DNA from: TMED14 sp002167805
GTDB taxonomy: Bacteria > Bacteroidota > Bacteroidia > Flavobacteriales > Schleiferiaceae
Direction of reading: 5' to 3'
DNA: 64,000 bases
Assembly: GCA_965655795.1 (NCBI GenBank)
Contig: CBFHHY010000010.1
Coordinates: forward strand, 3,307-67,306
Shown here: positions 8,247 to 17,312 of the stretch, in pieces
Numbering within the stretch: position 1 is the first letter of the stretch
How the letters are laid out: each line of letters opens with the position of its first letter
Notes under the pieces: model-generated
Seen by the model: the letters and a program-made list of their open reading frames with translations, nothing else
Databases searched by the model: none
What the model was told of the DNA's origin: nothing
Program-made: the position numbers and the translations under genes

Positions 8247-8833
8247 AGGTGGGGCTTTTTTTTGGCAGCTTCAATCCAGTTCATAATGGTCATATTGAAA
8301 TTGCAAAAGAAATATTAAATCAAAAAAAGTTTGCAGAAATCTGGTTTGTAATCACACCTCAAAATCCAATAAAAGATTCCTCTTCATTAGCATCATATTC
8401 CCATAGAGTGAAAATGGTAGAACTCGCAATAAAAAATCATGATAACTTTTTAGCAGAGACCATAGAGATTAAGCTTGCTAAGCCCAATTATACTTTTAAT
8501 ACAATCCAAATACTTACTAAACTTCATCCCAAAAAAAGTTTCTCTTTGATCATCGGTACAGATAATTTTGAGAATTTTCATAATTGGAAAAATTCGAAAA
8601 AGATATTAGATCTAGTAAATATTATAGTATATCCAAGAGGCGAAAGCCAAATGTCACCAAACCAAATATTGATAGACGATTCAAGAATTGAAATAATTAA
8701 AGCACCTCTATTTAAAAATCGAAGCACTCTAATTCGAGAATCCTTAACAAATAAGAAATTTGATGCTATTAATGATACCCCAAAAGAAGTAAAAATGTAT
8801 ATTCAGTCGCAAGGGCTATATCATACTAATTAA
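8243..8833 (+). CDS. nadD: Nicotinate-nucleotide adenylyltransferase
   Basis: The enzyme adenylates nicotinic acid mononucleotide to deamido-NAD in cytosolic NAD synthesis. FFGSFNPVHNGHIEIAK near the N-terminus holds the (H/T)xGH nucleotidyltransferase signature, and SLIIGTDNFENFHNW is the typical substrate-binding stretch of NadD. The C-terminal RSTLIRESL corresponds to the family ISSTxIR motif with the first residues changed. The length of 196 is normal. It overlaps gmk by 4 nt and is followed 7 nt later by the AddB-like gene. Confidence 0.95.
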   Translation: MKVGLFFGSFNPVHNGHIEIAKEILNQKKFAEIWFVITPQNPIKDSSSLASYSHRVKMVELAIKNHDNFLAETIEIKLAKPNYTFNTIQILTKLHPKKSFSLIIGTDNFENFHNWKNSKKILDLVNIIVYPRGESQMSPNQILIDDSRIEIIKAPLFKNRSTLIRESLTNKKFDAINDTPKEVKMYIQSQGLYHTN

Positions 8834-8840
8834 AATTTTA

Positions 8841-11597
8841 ATGTCTGACTTCTTATCTCGCGTTGCAGTTAATATTTTGGAAAGTTTTTCCAAAATTCAT
8901 AGAGTCGCTATTTTGGTTACATCTAAAAGAACTGAGCGGGCACTTAGAAGAGCTTTAATGGATGAAGCAGCTTCTCCGATAATTTCACCAGCAATTTTTA
9001 CCATTGAACAGTTCATGATGGATTTGTCCGGCTTGAGCACAGCTAATACCATGGATCAATTGATTGTTCTTTATGATTCATACAAGAAAATAAAAAATAA
9101 TAACGCGGAAAGCCTCGAGGATTTCCTCAAATGGAGCCCTACTGTTCTAAAAGATTTTGACGAAATACAACGTTTTGGAGTCGATATTGACAAGGTATAT
9201 AAAGATCTTAAAGAGATAGAATCAATTTCCCAATGGGGCCTTGAAGAACCGACTAAATTGATGACTCGCCGTATAAATTTATGGAAAGAGATTCCCGAAT
9301 TATTTAAAGTGTTTCAAAAAAATATGGAAAATGAAAGAATTGGAACGCCAGGGCATATTTTTAATTCTGCGAGCCCTGCAAATACTGGCCCGAGTCTAGA
9401 AAAAATTAAAAATTGGTCAAAACAAAATGAAATTGACAATTTTGTGTTTGTTGGGTTTAATGCATTACCCCAACCAGAATTAGCACTATTCAAAAAAATT
9501 GAGGAGAATTATAAAACTCAAACATTTTGGGATGTAGATGAGCACTACATACATAACCCAAAAGCTGAAGCGGGGAAACACCTGCGAGATAACATCAAGC
9601 AACTCCCAAAGGCAATGACAGAAGATCTTGTTAATCCCCCAGCAAGCTTTTTAACATCAAAAATTGAATTCTCCGTTCTCAAAGCAAATGGAAATATTGC
9701 TATCGCGAAAGCAATTGGAGAGATTTTAGATAGTCCCAAATTAAAAACATCAAATTACAACAAATGTGCAGTTGTATTAACCGATGAAAAATTATTAATT
9801 CCTGTTTTACAGGCCTTTCCTGATGAAATTTTTGAAGCAAATGTGACTATGGGAATGGCGCTGCATTCAACCAATTTTTATTCAAGTTTAGACGTACTGT
9901 TTCAACTTCAGGAAGCAAAAGAAATCTCTGGGTCCTATTCTTCTAAATTATTAGAATCTAGCTTTAAAAACTCAATATGCTGCTACATATATTATGGCCC
10001 GAGCTCTAGTGGACAATCTTTAAATATGAATGCTCAAATAAAAGCACTAAGAGATTCTCAAAAAATTTATTGGTCAGTAAATGAAACATTAGATCTTTTA
10101 AGAAAGCATTCAGAATTTTGGGGAGGTTTCGATAACAGCAATTCTTTTTTAAAAGCTTTAGAAAAAAAATTAATTTCATATTCCTCAAATCTATTTTCAA
10201 CATGGGAAAAAGAACCCGTAGAGTTGTGCATTAAAGCAATACGAAGAATTTCAGGCTGGAATGGAAGTTTAACATTAAAATTCCATACTTTAAGACAACT
10301 TTTTCGTCAATTTGCTAAAGAAAGTCCGATAAATTTCATTGGGGAGCCGTTTGAAGGAATTCAAATTATGGGACTCTTGGAAACCAGGAATTTAGATTTT
10401 GAAACTGTAATAATTGCCCCCTGTAACGAGGGGGTATTACCTAGCCAACGTGGAAATTCATCTTTTTTAACTAATGATATCCGAAAGGCACATAAAATCT
10501 TTTTACCCAGAGATAATGAAGCCATAACTGCATATCATACTTACAGATTAATTCAAAGAGCAAAACAAGTTTATTTCCTAGTCAATAATAATTCAGAAGG
10601 ACTACACTCAAGTGAAACTAGCCGTTTTGTTCAACAAATGGAATTCGAATTATCCCAGTATTCAGGAGTAAGTTGGAAAAATCATGAGCTCGAATTGGAG
10701 CTAAACCCTTCAACTTTAGATCAGGATAGGGAAATAATAAATAGCTCAAGAGTTATTCAAAGGACCTTAAAAAAATTGATTGAGAAAGGGTTAAGCCCCT
10801 CTTCAGGATCGACATACATTCGAAATCCATACAAGTTTTATTTGACTTTTATTTTAGGGATTCAAGAAGAAAAAACTATTGAAGACCGCCTCCCAGCAAA
10901 TATTCGGGGCAATATTTTACACGACTTGCATCAAGATTTATACACAAACTATAATTCAACACTTCTATGGGATTTTAACAAAGTAAAAACATCGTTAGAG
11001 AAAAGTTTATTAAAATATTTTCCTGGATCTAATATATCCGGACATTTACTTCTCGAAAAAAAAGTCATACAAAAGATTGCAAACGATTGGTCCCAAAATG
11101 AAGGAAGAAGAATAAAAAGAAAAAAAGAAAAAGGCGAAAAGTGGAAAGTTTCTTTTGTTGAAGAGTTTTTAGAAAGCTCTTTGGAGCTAAGTAATGGAAA
11201 AACAATTAAAATCCGAGGAAAAGCTGATCGAATAGAAGAGTGGGAAAAATATTGGGTTATTATTGACCTCAAAACTGGATCCTTTAAAAAAAATGATATT
11301 CAATTTAATCAATGGAGTGATCTTTTAGATAGAGCGAAGAAAAAAGACAAAGCTTTTCAATTACTTATGTATACATGGCTTTTGAGTCGGCAAGAAAAAT
11401 TTGAAAGTATCAAGAAATTCAAAGCTGGAATATCCAGCATGAGGCATCCTACTAAAGCCATTTCTTATTTGAACTGGGATGGCAAAGCAGATTTAGAACA
11501 TAAAGACTTGGTCGATTTCGAAAACTTCGTATTAGTCCCATTAATTGAGAGCATATTAAACCCTGAAATTCCATTTAGAGATACTCTAGAGCTTTGA
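8841..11597 (+). CDS. AddB/RecB-family exonuclease (PD-(D/E)XK nuclease)
   Basis: Probable AddB-type subunit of a double-strand-break-processing helicase-nuclease, acting in the cytosol with the AddA-like protein at 34529-37711. The first ~600 residues resemble the inactive helicase-like arm of AddB. The C-terminal nuclease has KADRIEEW (from about 794) and VIIDLKTG (about 805-812), the Asp and Asp-x-Lys of the PD-(D/E)XK site. RNPYKFYLTFILGI near residue 660 matches the CPFKYFxxYxLGI segment, but the iron-sulfur Cys is Asn. No Cys is found from there to the end, so the 4Fe-4S staple of Bacillus AddB is absent. At 918 residues it is shorter than Bacillus AddB. The end overlaps the convergent ribE by 12 nt. 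Confidence 0.83.
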   Translation: MSDFLSRVAVNILESFSKIHRVAILVTSKRTERALRRALMDEAASPIISPAIFTIEQFMMDLSGLSTANTMDQLIVLYDSYKKIKNNNAESLEDFLKWSPTVLKDFDEIQRFGVDIDKVYKDLKEIESISQWGLEEPTKLMTRRINLWKEIPELFKVFQKNMENERIGTPGHIFNSASPANTGPSLEKIKNWSKQNEIDNFVFVGFNALPQPELALFKKIEENYKTQTFWDVDEHYIHNPKAEAGKHLRDNIKQLPKAMTEDLVNPPASFLTSKIEFSVLKANGNIAIAKAIGEILDSPKLKTSNYNKCAVVLTDEKLLIPVLQAFPDEIFEANVTMGMALHSTNFYSSLDVLFQLQEAKEISGSYSSKLLESSFKNSICCYIYYGPSSSGQSLNMNAQIKALRDSQKIYWSVNETLDLLRKHSEFWGGFDNSNSFLKALEKKLISYSSNLFSTWEKEPVELCIKAIRRISGWNGSLTLKFHTLRQLFRQFAKESPINFIGEPFEGIQIMGLLETRNLDFETVIIAPCNEGVLPSQRGNSSFLTNDIRKAHKIFLPRDNEAITAYHTYRLIQRAKQVYFLVNNNSEGLHSSETSRFVQQMEFELSQYSGVSWKNHELELELNPSTLDQDREIINSSRVIQRTLKKLIEKGLSPSSGSTYIRNPYKFYLTFILGIQEEKTIEDRLPANIRGNILHDLHQDLYTNYNSTLLWDFNKVKTSLEKSLLKYFPGSNISGHLLLEKKVIQKIANDWSQNEGRRIKRKKEKGEKWKVSFVEEFLESSLELSNGKTIKIRGKADRIEEWEKYWVIIDLKTGSFKKNDIQFNQWSDLLDRAKKKDKAFQLLMYTWLLSRQEKFESIKKFKAGISSMRHPTKAISYLNWDGKADLEHKDLVDFENFVLVPLIESILNPEIPFRDTLEL

Positions 11598-12206
11598 AGA
11601 TTCATTGGTTTTCAAAATTTTTGCCACATATTTTCCAATAATATCAAACTCTAAATTCACAAAATCACCGACGTTCATTTTACAAAAGTTGGTGTTATTC
11701 CATGTGTATGGAATAATGGCTACGGAGAAAGAATCTGGTCCAGATTCAACAACAGTTAGACTCACCCCATTAATAGTGATAGAGCCTTTTTCAACCGTTT
11801 GGTGATTTTCATTCTTATCATAACTAACAAGAATCCTCCAACTTCCGTTTGCATCAATAATTTCATTAATGCGCCCGAGGCAATCTACGTGCCCTTGAAC
11901 AATATGGCCATCTAATCGAGATCCAATTTTGGTGCATCTCTCGAGATTAATAAAATCCCCAAGTTTACGAAATTGAAGGTTTGTTCTTTTCAGGGTTTCA
12001 TCAATAGCCGTTACTCTATATCCAACTGCCTGTCCATATTGATTTTCTTTTAGCGCTACAACAGTTAAGCAGCAACCATCGTGTGAAATACTTTGATCAA
12101 TTTTAACCTCAGAAGCCAATGGAGTCTCAATATCAAAATGAATATTTGAATTGTCCTTTACCACGCCAACGATAGAAGCAATATTTTCAATTATTCCTGT
12201 AAACAT
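11586..12206 (-). CDS. ribE: Riboflavin synthase, alpha subunit
   Basis: The enzyme dismutates two 6,7-dimethyl-8-ribityllumazine molecules into riboflavin. The N-terminus MFTGIIE is diagnostic. Two lumazine-binding repeats are seen: the first with SISHDGCCLTVV and the second with GSRLDGHIVQGHVD and NGVSLTVV. The length of 206 is standard. It is a lone minus-strand gene whose stop overlaps the AddB-like gene by 12 nt. No FMN riboswitch-like leader is present: a TACATTTG box lies only 4 nt before the ATG, leaving no room for one. Confidence 0.95.
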   Translation of the reverse strand: MFTGIIENIASIVGVVKDNSNIHFDIETPLASEVKIDQSISHDGCCLTVVALKENQYGQAVGYRVTAIDETLKRTNLQFRKLGDFINLERCTKIGSRLDGHIVQGHVDCLGRINEIIDANGSWRILVSYDKNENHQTVEKGSITINGVSLTVVESGPDSFSVAIIPYTWNNTNFCKMNVGDFVNLEFDIIGKYVAKILKTNESSKL

Positions 12207-12210
12207 AAAC

Positions 12211-12218
12211 CAAATGTA
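12211..12218 (-). promoter_or_regulatory. -7 box of ribE (TACATTTG)
   Basis: Read on the minus strand, TACATTTG fully matches TAnnTTTG and ends 4 nt before the ribE ATG. It lies in a 31-nt divergent gap shared with pepA. A start point 5-7 nt downstream would give a leaderless mRNA. Confidence 0.5.
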
Positions 12219-12225
12219 CGATGAC

Positions 12226-12233
12226 TAACTTAG
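12226..12233 (+). promoter_or_regulatory. -7-like box of pepA (TAACTTAG)
   Basis: TAACTTAG matches TAnnTTTG at seven of eight positions and ends 4 nt before the pepA ATG. It lies back to back with the ribE box at 12211-12218, so the two divergent promoters overlap. Confidence 0.35.
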
Positions 12234-12237
12234 CATA

Positions 12238-13653
12238 ATGAAATTGATAACAAATACTGCTCAATCCGTTAAAGAATGTATTGCCATTTTTAGAACCAAT
12301 AAAAAAATGATAAAAGACCTAGGTCTGGAAAATAATGATTGTGAAACTATTATCAGTCGATCCTCAAATATAAAAGGTACTTGGACCTATTTCCCAAAGG
12401 GCGACTATGATGTTTTTGGTTCCATAGATCTAATTCAAAACAATAATCATTTAGGTAAACATCGACTCCGAAGTCTTGGTATGAAACTTTCCAAAGAATT
12501 AGCAAAAAATAAAATTGACAAATTAAGTCTTGATGCTGGAGAAAATTCTTTTTGGATCGCAGAAGGTCTAATATTAGCCTCATATAGATTCAATAAACTT
12601 CTTAAGAAGAATGCCCAGTTTGCATGGGAGTTGAGTACACTAGAAGTAATTGGACTGAGCTCTAAAGAATTTCAAAAACTTACGTCATTAAAAAATGCAG
12701 TTTACGAAACTCGCGATTTAGTAAATTTTCCTTTACTGAGCTTAAATGCATCACAGTTAAGTAATAGAATTCAAACGCTTGGAGAAAAATTCGGATTCTC
12801 TACTGAAATCTTTAATCAAGCAAAAATTAAATCATTAAAGATGGGAGGTCTTCTTGGAGTAAATAAAGGTTCTGTTGATCCAGCTACTTTTAATATCCTC
12901 GAGCATAAACCGAGAAATGCAAAAAACAAAAAGCCTTATGTGATCGTGGGGAAAGGAGTCGTATATGATACCGGGGGGTTAAGTCTCAAGCCCAGTAATT
13001 TCATGGACACTATGAAGTGTGATATGGCCGGTGCAGCAGCTGTTATAGGTACTTTTTGCGCACTTGCTGATGATAATGTTCCTGCTTGGGTGATTGGCCT
13101 GATACCGGCAACGGATAATAGACCAGGAGGAAATGCAATAACACCCGGCGATGTTATTGAAATTTCAGATGGAACAAGTGTTGAAGTTTTGAATACAGAT
13201 GCAGAAGGAAGATTAATACTTGCAGATGCTTTACACTATGCAAAAAAGTACGACCCTAAATTAGTCATAGACCTAGCTACTCTTACAGGTTCGGCTTCAA
13301 GAGCTATTGGACCTAACGCTATAGTGGCAATGGGGAATGCTGGTGATGAAATCTGGAGTGATTTAGTTGATAGCGGTAACCGCACTCATGAAAGGCTCGT
13401 TCAGTTTCCATTTTGGGATGAATATAATGAACTCCTAAAAAGTGATGTGGCGGATCTAAAAAATATTGGAGGAGCTGAAGCTGGAATGATAACAGCAGGT
13501 AAATTTTTAGAACATTTTACTAATTACCCATACATTCATCTTGATATTGCAGGGCCTGCTTTTTTAACTAGTCCCCATGGTTATTATGGCAAGGGGGGGA
13601 CAGGTATTGGCGTTCGGCTTTTACATGACTTTTTTAGCAATATTAATTCATGA
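12238..13653 (+). CDS. pepA: Leucyl aminopeptidase (M17)
   Basis: A cytosolic dinuclear-metal aminopeptidase that removes N-terminal residues from peptides. NTDAEGRLILADAL at about residues 319-332 is the M17 signature, with metal-binding Asp and Glu and the active-site Arg. GKGVVYDTGGLSLKP at about 239-253 holds a metal-binding Asp and a conserved Lys, and KCDMAGAAAV supplies another metal Asp. The N-terminal domain (1-160) is less conserved, as usual. The length of 471 is slightly short but normal for the family. It overlaps pdxA by 4 nt. Confidence 0.94.
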   Translation: MKLITNTAQSVKECIAIFRTNKKMIKDLGLENNDCETIISRSSNIKGTWTYFPKGDYDVFGSIDLIQNNNHLGKHRLRSLGMKLSKELAKNKIDKLSLDAGENSFWIAEGLILASYRFNKLLKKNAQFAWELSTLEVIGLSSKEFQKLTSLKNAVYETRDLVNFPLLSLNASQLSNRIQTLGEKFGFSTEIFNQAKIKSLKMGGLLGVNKGSVDPATFNILEHKPRNAKNKKPYVIVGKGVVYDTGGLSLKPSNFMDTMKCDMAGAAAVIGTFCALADDNVPAWVIGLIPATDNRPGGNAITPGDVIEISDGTSVEVLNTDAEGRLILADALHYAKKYDPKLVIDLATLTGSASRAIGPNAIVAMGNAGDEIWSDLVDSGNRTHERLVQFPFWDEYNELLKSDVADLKNIGGAEAGMITAGKFLEHFTNYPYIHLDIAGPAFLTSPHGYYGKGGTGIGVRLLHDFFSNINS

Positions 13654-14657
13654 ATAAATTAAAAATTGGCATAACTTCTGGTGATATTAATGGAATCGGG
13701 TTAGAGGTTATTCTCAAAACTTTATCTTCTCATGAGGTTCTTAAAAAAGCTAACTTTTATCTTTTTTGTTCAGCAGAGATCATCGAACAACATCAAAATT
13801 ATTTAACGTGTGCAAAGGTTCCTTTTATTGAAATTGAACCTGGTGATGATCTCCCACCCAATACTGTTGGGCTTTGCGATCCATGGCGACGTTCCATTCA
13901 TCTCAGTTTAGGGGAAAAAAATCATAATGGAGGATTAGCGGCATTAGAGTCTTTGAATAAGGCATGTTTGTCAATGGAGTTAAAAAAATTGGATGCTCTA
14001 GTGACAAGTCCCGTTTGTAAATCAAATATTCCGGTAAAGAAAAATGAGATTTTTACAGGACACACCAGATATTTAAGTCAACGATTCAAATCAAAAACTC
14101 TAATGATAATGGCTTCAGATAACACTAGAATTGCTCTTGCAACGGAACATATTCCATTATCTGATGTCCCAAATAATATGGATGAAAATTTACTTAAAGA
14201 AAAACTATTTTTGTTTAATGAAGCACTAAAAGTTGATTTCGGTATAAACAATCCCAAAGTTGCTATTTTAGGTTTAAATCCTCATGCTGGAGATAGCGGA
14301 GCAATAGGGAAAGAAGAAAGCCAAACCATAATACCTTTTGTTCAATCCATGAAAAACAGCTCTATTTTGCTGGAAGGCCCTTTCTCCCCAGATAGTTTTT
14401 TTACGCATAAGGTTTTCAAAGCTTTTGATGGTGTTTTAGCCCTATATCACGATCAGGGACTTATTCCTTTTAAGTTATTGTTTTTTGAAAATGGGGTTAA
14501 TAATACATTTGGATTACCATTTGTGAGAAGCTCCCCGGACCATGGGGTGGCTTTTGATATCGCTGGGAAAAATATAGCAAGTGAACTTAGTTTTAAAGAG
14601 TCATTGATTCATGCAATCCAAAGATCTAAAAATCGTTCCCGCATTAACGAGGGTTAA
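13650..14657 (+). CDS. pdxA: 4-hydroxythreonine-4-phosphate dehydrogenase
   Basis: A cytosolic NAD-dependent, metal-dependent enzyme of pyridoxal-phosphate synthesis (DXP-dependent route). ITSGDINGIGLEV is the N-terminal signature. TSPVCKSNI, GHTRYLSQRF, LNPHAGDSGAIGKEE and YHDQGLIPFKLL carry the conserved metal-binding and substrate residues. The length of 335 is typical. Translation is probably coupled to pepA by a 4-nt overlap. With dxs in the same window, the cell has the DXP needed by this route. Confidence 0.95.
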   Translation: MNKLKIGITSGDINGIGLEVILKTLSSHEVLKKANFYLFCSAEIIEQHQNYLTCAKVPFIEIEPGDDLPPNTVGLCDPWRRSIHLSLGEKNHNGGLAALESLNKACLSMELKKLDALVTSPVCKSNIPVKKNEIFTGHTRYLSQRFKSKTLMIMASDNTRIALATEHIPLSDVPNNMDENLLKEKLFLFNEALKVDFGINNPKVAILGLNPHAGDSGAIGKEESQTIIPFVQSMKNSSILLEGPFSPDSFFTHKVFKAFDGVLALYHDQGLIPFKLLFFENGVNNTFGLPFVRSSPDHGVAFDIAGKNIASELSFKESLIHAIQRSKNRSRINEG

Positions 14658-14662
14658 AACTA

Positions 14663-14693
14663 TTGGGCGATTAGTAAAATGAGCGTACATTTG
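14663..14693 (+). promoter_or_regulatory. Promoter of the YceD-rpmF operon
   Basis: TTG at 14663-14665, then 20 nt, then TACATTTG at 14686-14693. This is a full Bacteroidota consensus promoter. Transcription would start near 14700, leaving a leader of about 17 nt before the ATG at 14717. It lies directly after the pdxA stop. Confidence 0.78.
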
Positions 14694-14716
14694 CGCGCTA
14701 TAATTTATGTTAATCC

Positions 14717-15145
14717 ATGAAAAGCCGTGAAAACATTTTGGAATTTTCAGGTTTACCGTTGGGGGATCATGAATTTGAGTACGAATTAAGCGAAACGTTC
14801 TTTTCTTCTTTTGATCTCCTTAAATATGAAAGGATTCAGCCCTTGATTGTAAAAGTTAAGCTTAATAAGTCAAACCATATGATGGAAATGAAGCTTTCCT
14901 TTAGAGGCTTTATGAATACATTTTGTGATGTCTCTAATGATCCATTCACTCTTGAAATTTCGAATAATTTTTCACTAATTGTTAAATTTGGAGAAAGTTT
15001 TAATGATGAAAATCCTGAAATTCTTATACTACCCAGAGGTGAATTTGAAATAAACATGAAACAATTATTTTATGAATTAATTGCTTTATCCATTCCTATT
15101 CAAAAAATAAAAAAAGATACCGAGATCAAAAAAGACAAAGCATAG
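14717..15145 (+). CDS. DUF177 (YceD) family protein
   Basis: A member of the YceD/DUF177 family, encoded just upstream of rpmF in most bacteria and implicated in 23S rRNA metabolism; the biochemical role is unclear. The 142 residues show the usual pattern, an N-terminal LEFSGLPLGDHEFEYEL and a central strand with NTFCDVSNDPFTLEI. The second Cys of the classical CxxC is lacking, as in other Bacteroidota copies. The acidic, Lys-rich tail ends 35 nt before rpmF. Identification rests largely on the neighbour and this motif. Confidence 0.85.
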   Translation: MKSRENILEFSGLPLGDHEFEYELSETFFSSFDLLKYERIQPLIVKVKLNKSNHMMEMKLSFRGFMNTFCDVSNDPFTLEISNNFSLIVKFGESFNDENPEILILPRGEFEINMKQLFYELIALSIPIQKIKKDTEIKKDKA

Positions 15146-15180
15146 TTGAGCATAATTAAATCGAATTAAAATAATTAAAA

Positions 15181-15372
15181 ATGGCACATCCAAAACGCAG
15201 ACAGTCAAGCACAAGGAGAGATAAACGAAGAACTCATGATAAGGCAGTTTTGCCTCAATTAACTGTTTGTCCAACTACAGGAGAAACTCATTTAATGCAT
15301 CGAGCTTATTGGCATGATGGAAAAATGTATTACAAGGGGAAAGTCGTTATTGACAAATCTGAGACCGCATAA
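15181..15372 (+). CDS. rpmF: 50S ribosomal protein L32
   Basis: A small basic protein of the large ribosomal subunit. MAHPKRRQSSTRRDKRRTHD is the typical Bacteroidota N-terminus. The C-terminal part VCPTTGETHLMHRAYW has only one Cys, so this is a zinc-free form. The 63 residues are normal. It is cotranscribed with the YceD gene and precedes accB by 74 nt. Confidence 0.97.
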   Translation: MAHPKRRQSSTRRDKRRTHDKAVLPQLTVCPTTGETHLMHRAYWHDGKMYYKGKVVIDKSETA

Positions 15373-15374
15373 TT

Positions 15375-15413
15375 TGAAATAAAACACTATTTCATTTCGA
15401 ATTTTGTTTTTTT
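15375..15413 (+). terminator. Weak AT-rich hairpin between rpmF and accB
   Basis: TGAAATA (15375-15381) pairs with TATTTCA (15388-15394) around six bases, followed after a short gap by a T-rich run (15402-15413). It has little GC, so it is more likely an attenuator or processing site than a full stop. It could set ribosomal-protein output above that of accB and accC. Confidence 0.3.
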
Positions 15414-15446
15414 ATCAGCACATTTGTTAGATTAAAATTTTGAATT

Positions 15447-15911
15447 ATGGATTTCAAAGAAGTACAAAGTTTTATAAAATTCGTAACTAAATCAGGGGCT
15501 TCTGAAGTCTCGTTAGAGACAGAAGAATATAAAATAACCGTTAAAAGTGGTAGTGATCAGCCTACTGTTATTACTCCTCCTCAAGCTCCACCTATAATTA
15601 CCACGATTCCCTCGCCTCCTTCTCCTGAGAGCCCGGCTGAAGAATCAAAATCTGAAGATGAGTATGCTCATTGCACCACTGTAACATCACCTATGATCGG
15701 AACATTTTACAGAAAGCCGAGTCCAGACAAACCATCTTTTGCAGAAATTGGCGGACACATTAATGTCGGTGATACAATTTGTATTATCGAGGCAATGAAA
15801 CTATTCAATGAGATTGAAAGCGAAGTCTCTGGCAAAATTGTAAAAGTATTAGTGGATGATATGACCCCAGTAGAATTTGGCCAACCGCTATTCTTAGTTG
15901 ATCCCTCTTGA
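15447..15911 (+). CDS. accB: Biotin carboxyl carrier protein of acetyl-CoA carboxylase
   Basis: It carries CO2 on a biotin arm between biotin carboxylase and carboxyltransferase in fatty-acid synthesis. The N-terminal domain (1-45) is followed by a Pro/Ser/Glu-rich linker (about 46-78). The C-terminal biotinyl domain has EAMKLFNEIES, with biotinylated Lys118, and the AccB-specific loop TSPMIGTFYRKPSPD (the thumb). The length of 154 is standard. accC follows after 10 nt. Confidence 0.96.
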   Translation: MDFKEVQSFIKFVTKSGASEVSLETEEYKITVKSGSDQPTVITPPQAPPIITTIPSPPSPESPAEESKSEDEYAHCTTVTSPMIGTFYRKPSPDKPSFAEIGGHINVGDTICIIEAMKLFNEIESEVSGKIVKVLVDDMTPVEFGQPLFLVDPS

Positions 15912-15921
15912 ATAAATCATC

Positions 15922-17256
15922 GTGAAAAAAATACTCATTGCCAACCGCGGAGAAATTGCAATGCGGATTATTCGCACATGTCGAGAAATGGGAATTAAAA
16001 CTGTAGCTGTTTATTCGGAAGCAGATAAGGACAGTCTTCATGTTCGTTTTGCTGATGAAGCAGTTTGTATTGGGCCTCCTGCATCTACTGAGTCTTATCT
16101 AAAAATATCTAGCATAATCTCTGCTGCAGAAATAACAAATTCGGATGCCATTCATCCCGGGTTCGGTTTTTTATCAGAGAATGCAAAATTTTCAAAGATT
16201 TGTTCGGATCATGGAATAAAATTTATTGGCGCCTCGCCTGAACACATTGAAAAAATGGGAGATAAAGCCACAGCTAAAACCACTATGAAACTAGCTGGGG
16301 TTCCGTGTGTCCCTGGATCTGAAGGTCTTATAGAATCGATTGAAGACGCTTCAATGATAGCAGAAGAAATTGGATACCCTGTAATGATGAAAGCTACAGC
16401 AGGAGGAGGGGGCAAAGGAATGCGAGCAATCTGGGAGCCCTCCGAGTTGGAAAAAGCCTGGGAATCAGCAAGACAAGAGGCTGCAGCATCATTTGGAAAC
16501 GATGGTATGTATATGGAGAAACTCATTGAAGAGCCTCGCCATATTGAAATTCAAATAATAGGAGACCAATATGGCAAAGCAAGCCATTTGAGTGAACGTG
16601 ACTGCTCCATTCAAAGAAGACATCAGAAGTTAACAGAAGAAACTCCGTCTCCATTCATGACAGATGAATTGAGGAAAGCCATGGGTGATGCTGCCATTAA
16701 AGCAGCTGAATTTATTAAATATGAAGGTGCCGGTACTGTCGAATTTTTGGTTGATAAAAACAGAGATTTTTATTTCATGGAAATGAATACTCGCATTCAG
16801 GTAGAACATCCTATAACTGAAGAAGTCACAGATTATGATTTAATCCGAGAGCAAATAAAAGTTGCTTCAGGAACAAAAATATCTGGGAGAAATCATGAGC
16901 CTAAGCAATTTGCTATAGAATGTAGAATTAATGCCGAAGACCCTCACAATAACTTCAGGCCTAGTCCAGGTCAAATTTCTGCATTTCATGCGCCAGGTGG
17001 ACATGGGGTCAGAATTGATACCCATGTTTATGCGGGTTACGTTATTCCATCCAATTATGACAGCATGATTGCAAAACTCATTGTCACGGGGCGAACAAGA
17101 AAACAAGCCATTGAGAGGATGAAACGAGCCTTAGATGAATTTATAATTGAAGGCGTAAACACAACTATTCCTTTTCATAGACAACTTATGGATCACCCTG
17201 ACTATATCTCTGGCAATTACACCACAAAGTTTATGGAAGATTTTGTTCTTACTTAA
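15922..17256 (+). CDS. accC: Biotin carboxylase subunit of acetyl-CoA carboxylase
   Basis: The enzyme uses ATP and bicarbonate to carboxylate biotin on AccB. The N-terminal ILIANRGEIAMRIIRTCREMG is the family start. The ATP-grasp glycine loop ATAGGGGKGMR is at about residues 158-168, and EMNTRIQVEHPITEEVT holds the catalytic Glu and Arg and the bicarbonate site. The length of 444 is normal. The start GTG at 15922 gives the canonical N-terminus. It lies 10 nt after accB, as in most bacteria. Confidence 0.97.
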   Translation: MKKILIANRGEIAMRIIRTCREMGIKTVAVYSEADKDSLHVRFADEAVCIGPPASTESYLKISSIISAAEITNSDAIHPGFGFLSENAKFSKICSDHGIKFIGASPEHIEKMGDKATAKTTMKLAGVPCVPGSEGLIESIEDASMIAEEIGYPVMMKATAGGGGKGMRAIWEPSELEKAWESARQEAAASFGNDGMYMEKLIEEPRHIEIQIIGDQYGKASHLSERDCSIQRRHQKLTEETPSPFMTDELRKAMGDAAIKAAEFIKYEGAGTVEFLVDKNRDFYFMEMNTRIQVEHPITEEVTDYDLIREQIKVASGTKISGRNHEPKQFAIECRINAEDPHNNFRPSPGQISAFHAPGGHGVRIDTHVYAGYVIPSNYDSMIAKLIVTGRTRKQAIERMKRALDEFIIEGVNTTIPFHRQLMDHPDYISGNYTTKFMEDFVLT

Positions 17257-17312
17257 GCTTTAAAGCCCTAGATAAAAAGAACTACATTTAGAAAATAACG
17301 GGATAAGGTTTT

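Noticed and set aside
10949..11272. Minus-strand 107-codon frame inside the AddB-like gene
   Set aside because: Low-complexity Phe/Ser/Leu-rich product opposite a conserved nuclease domain; a shadow.
12207..12237. FMN riboswitch upstream of ribE
   Set aside because: The gap to pepA is only 31 nt and carries promoter boxes; there is no room for a riboswitch.
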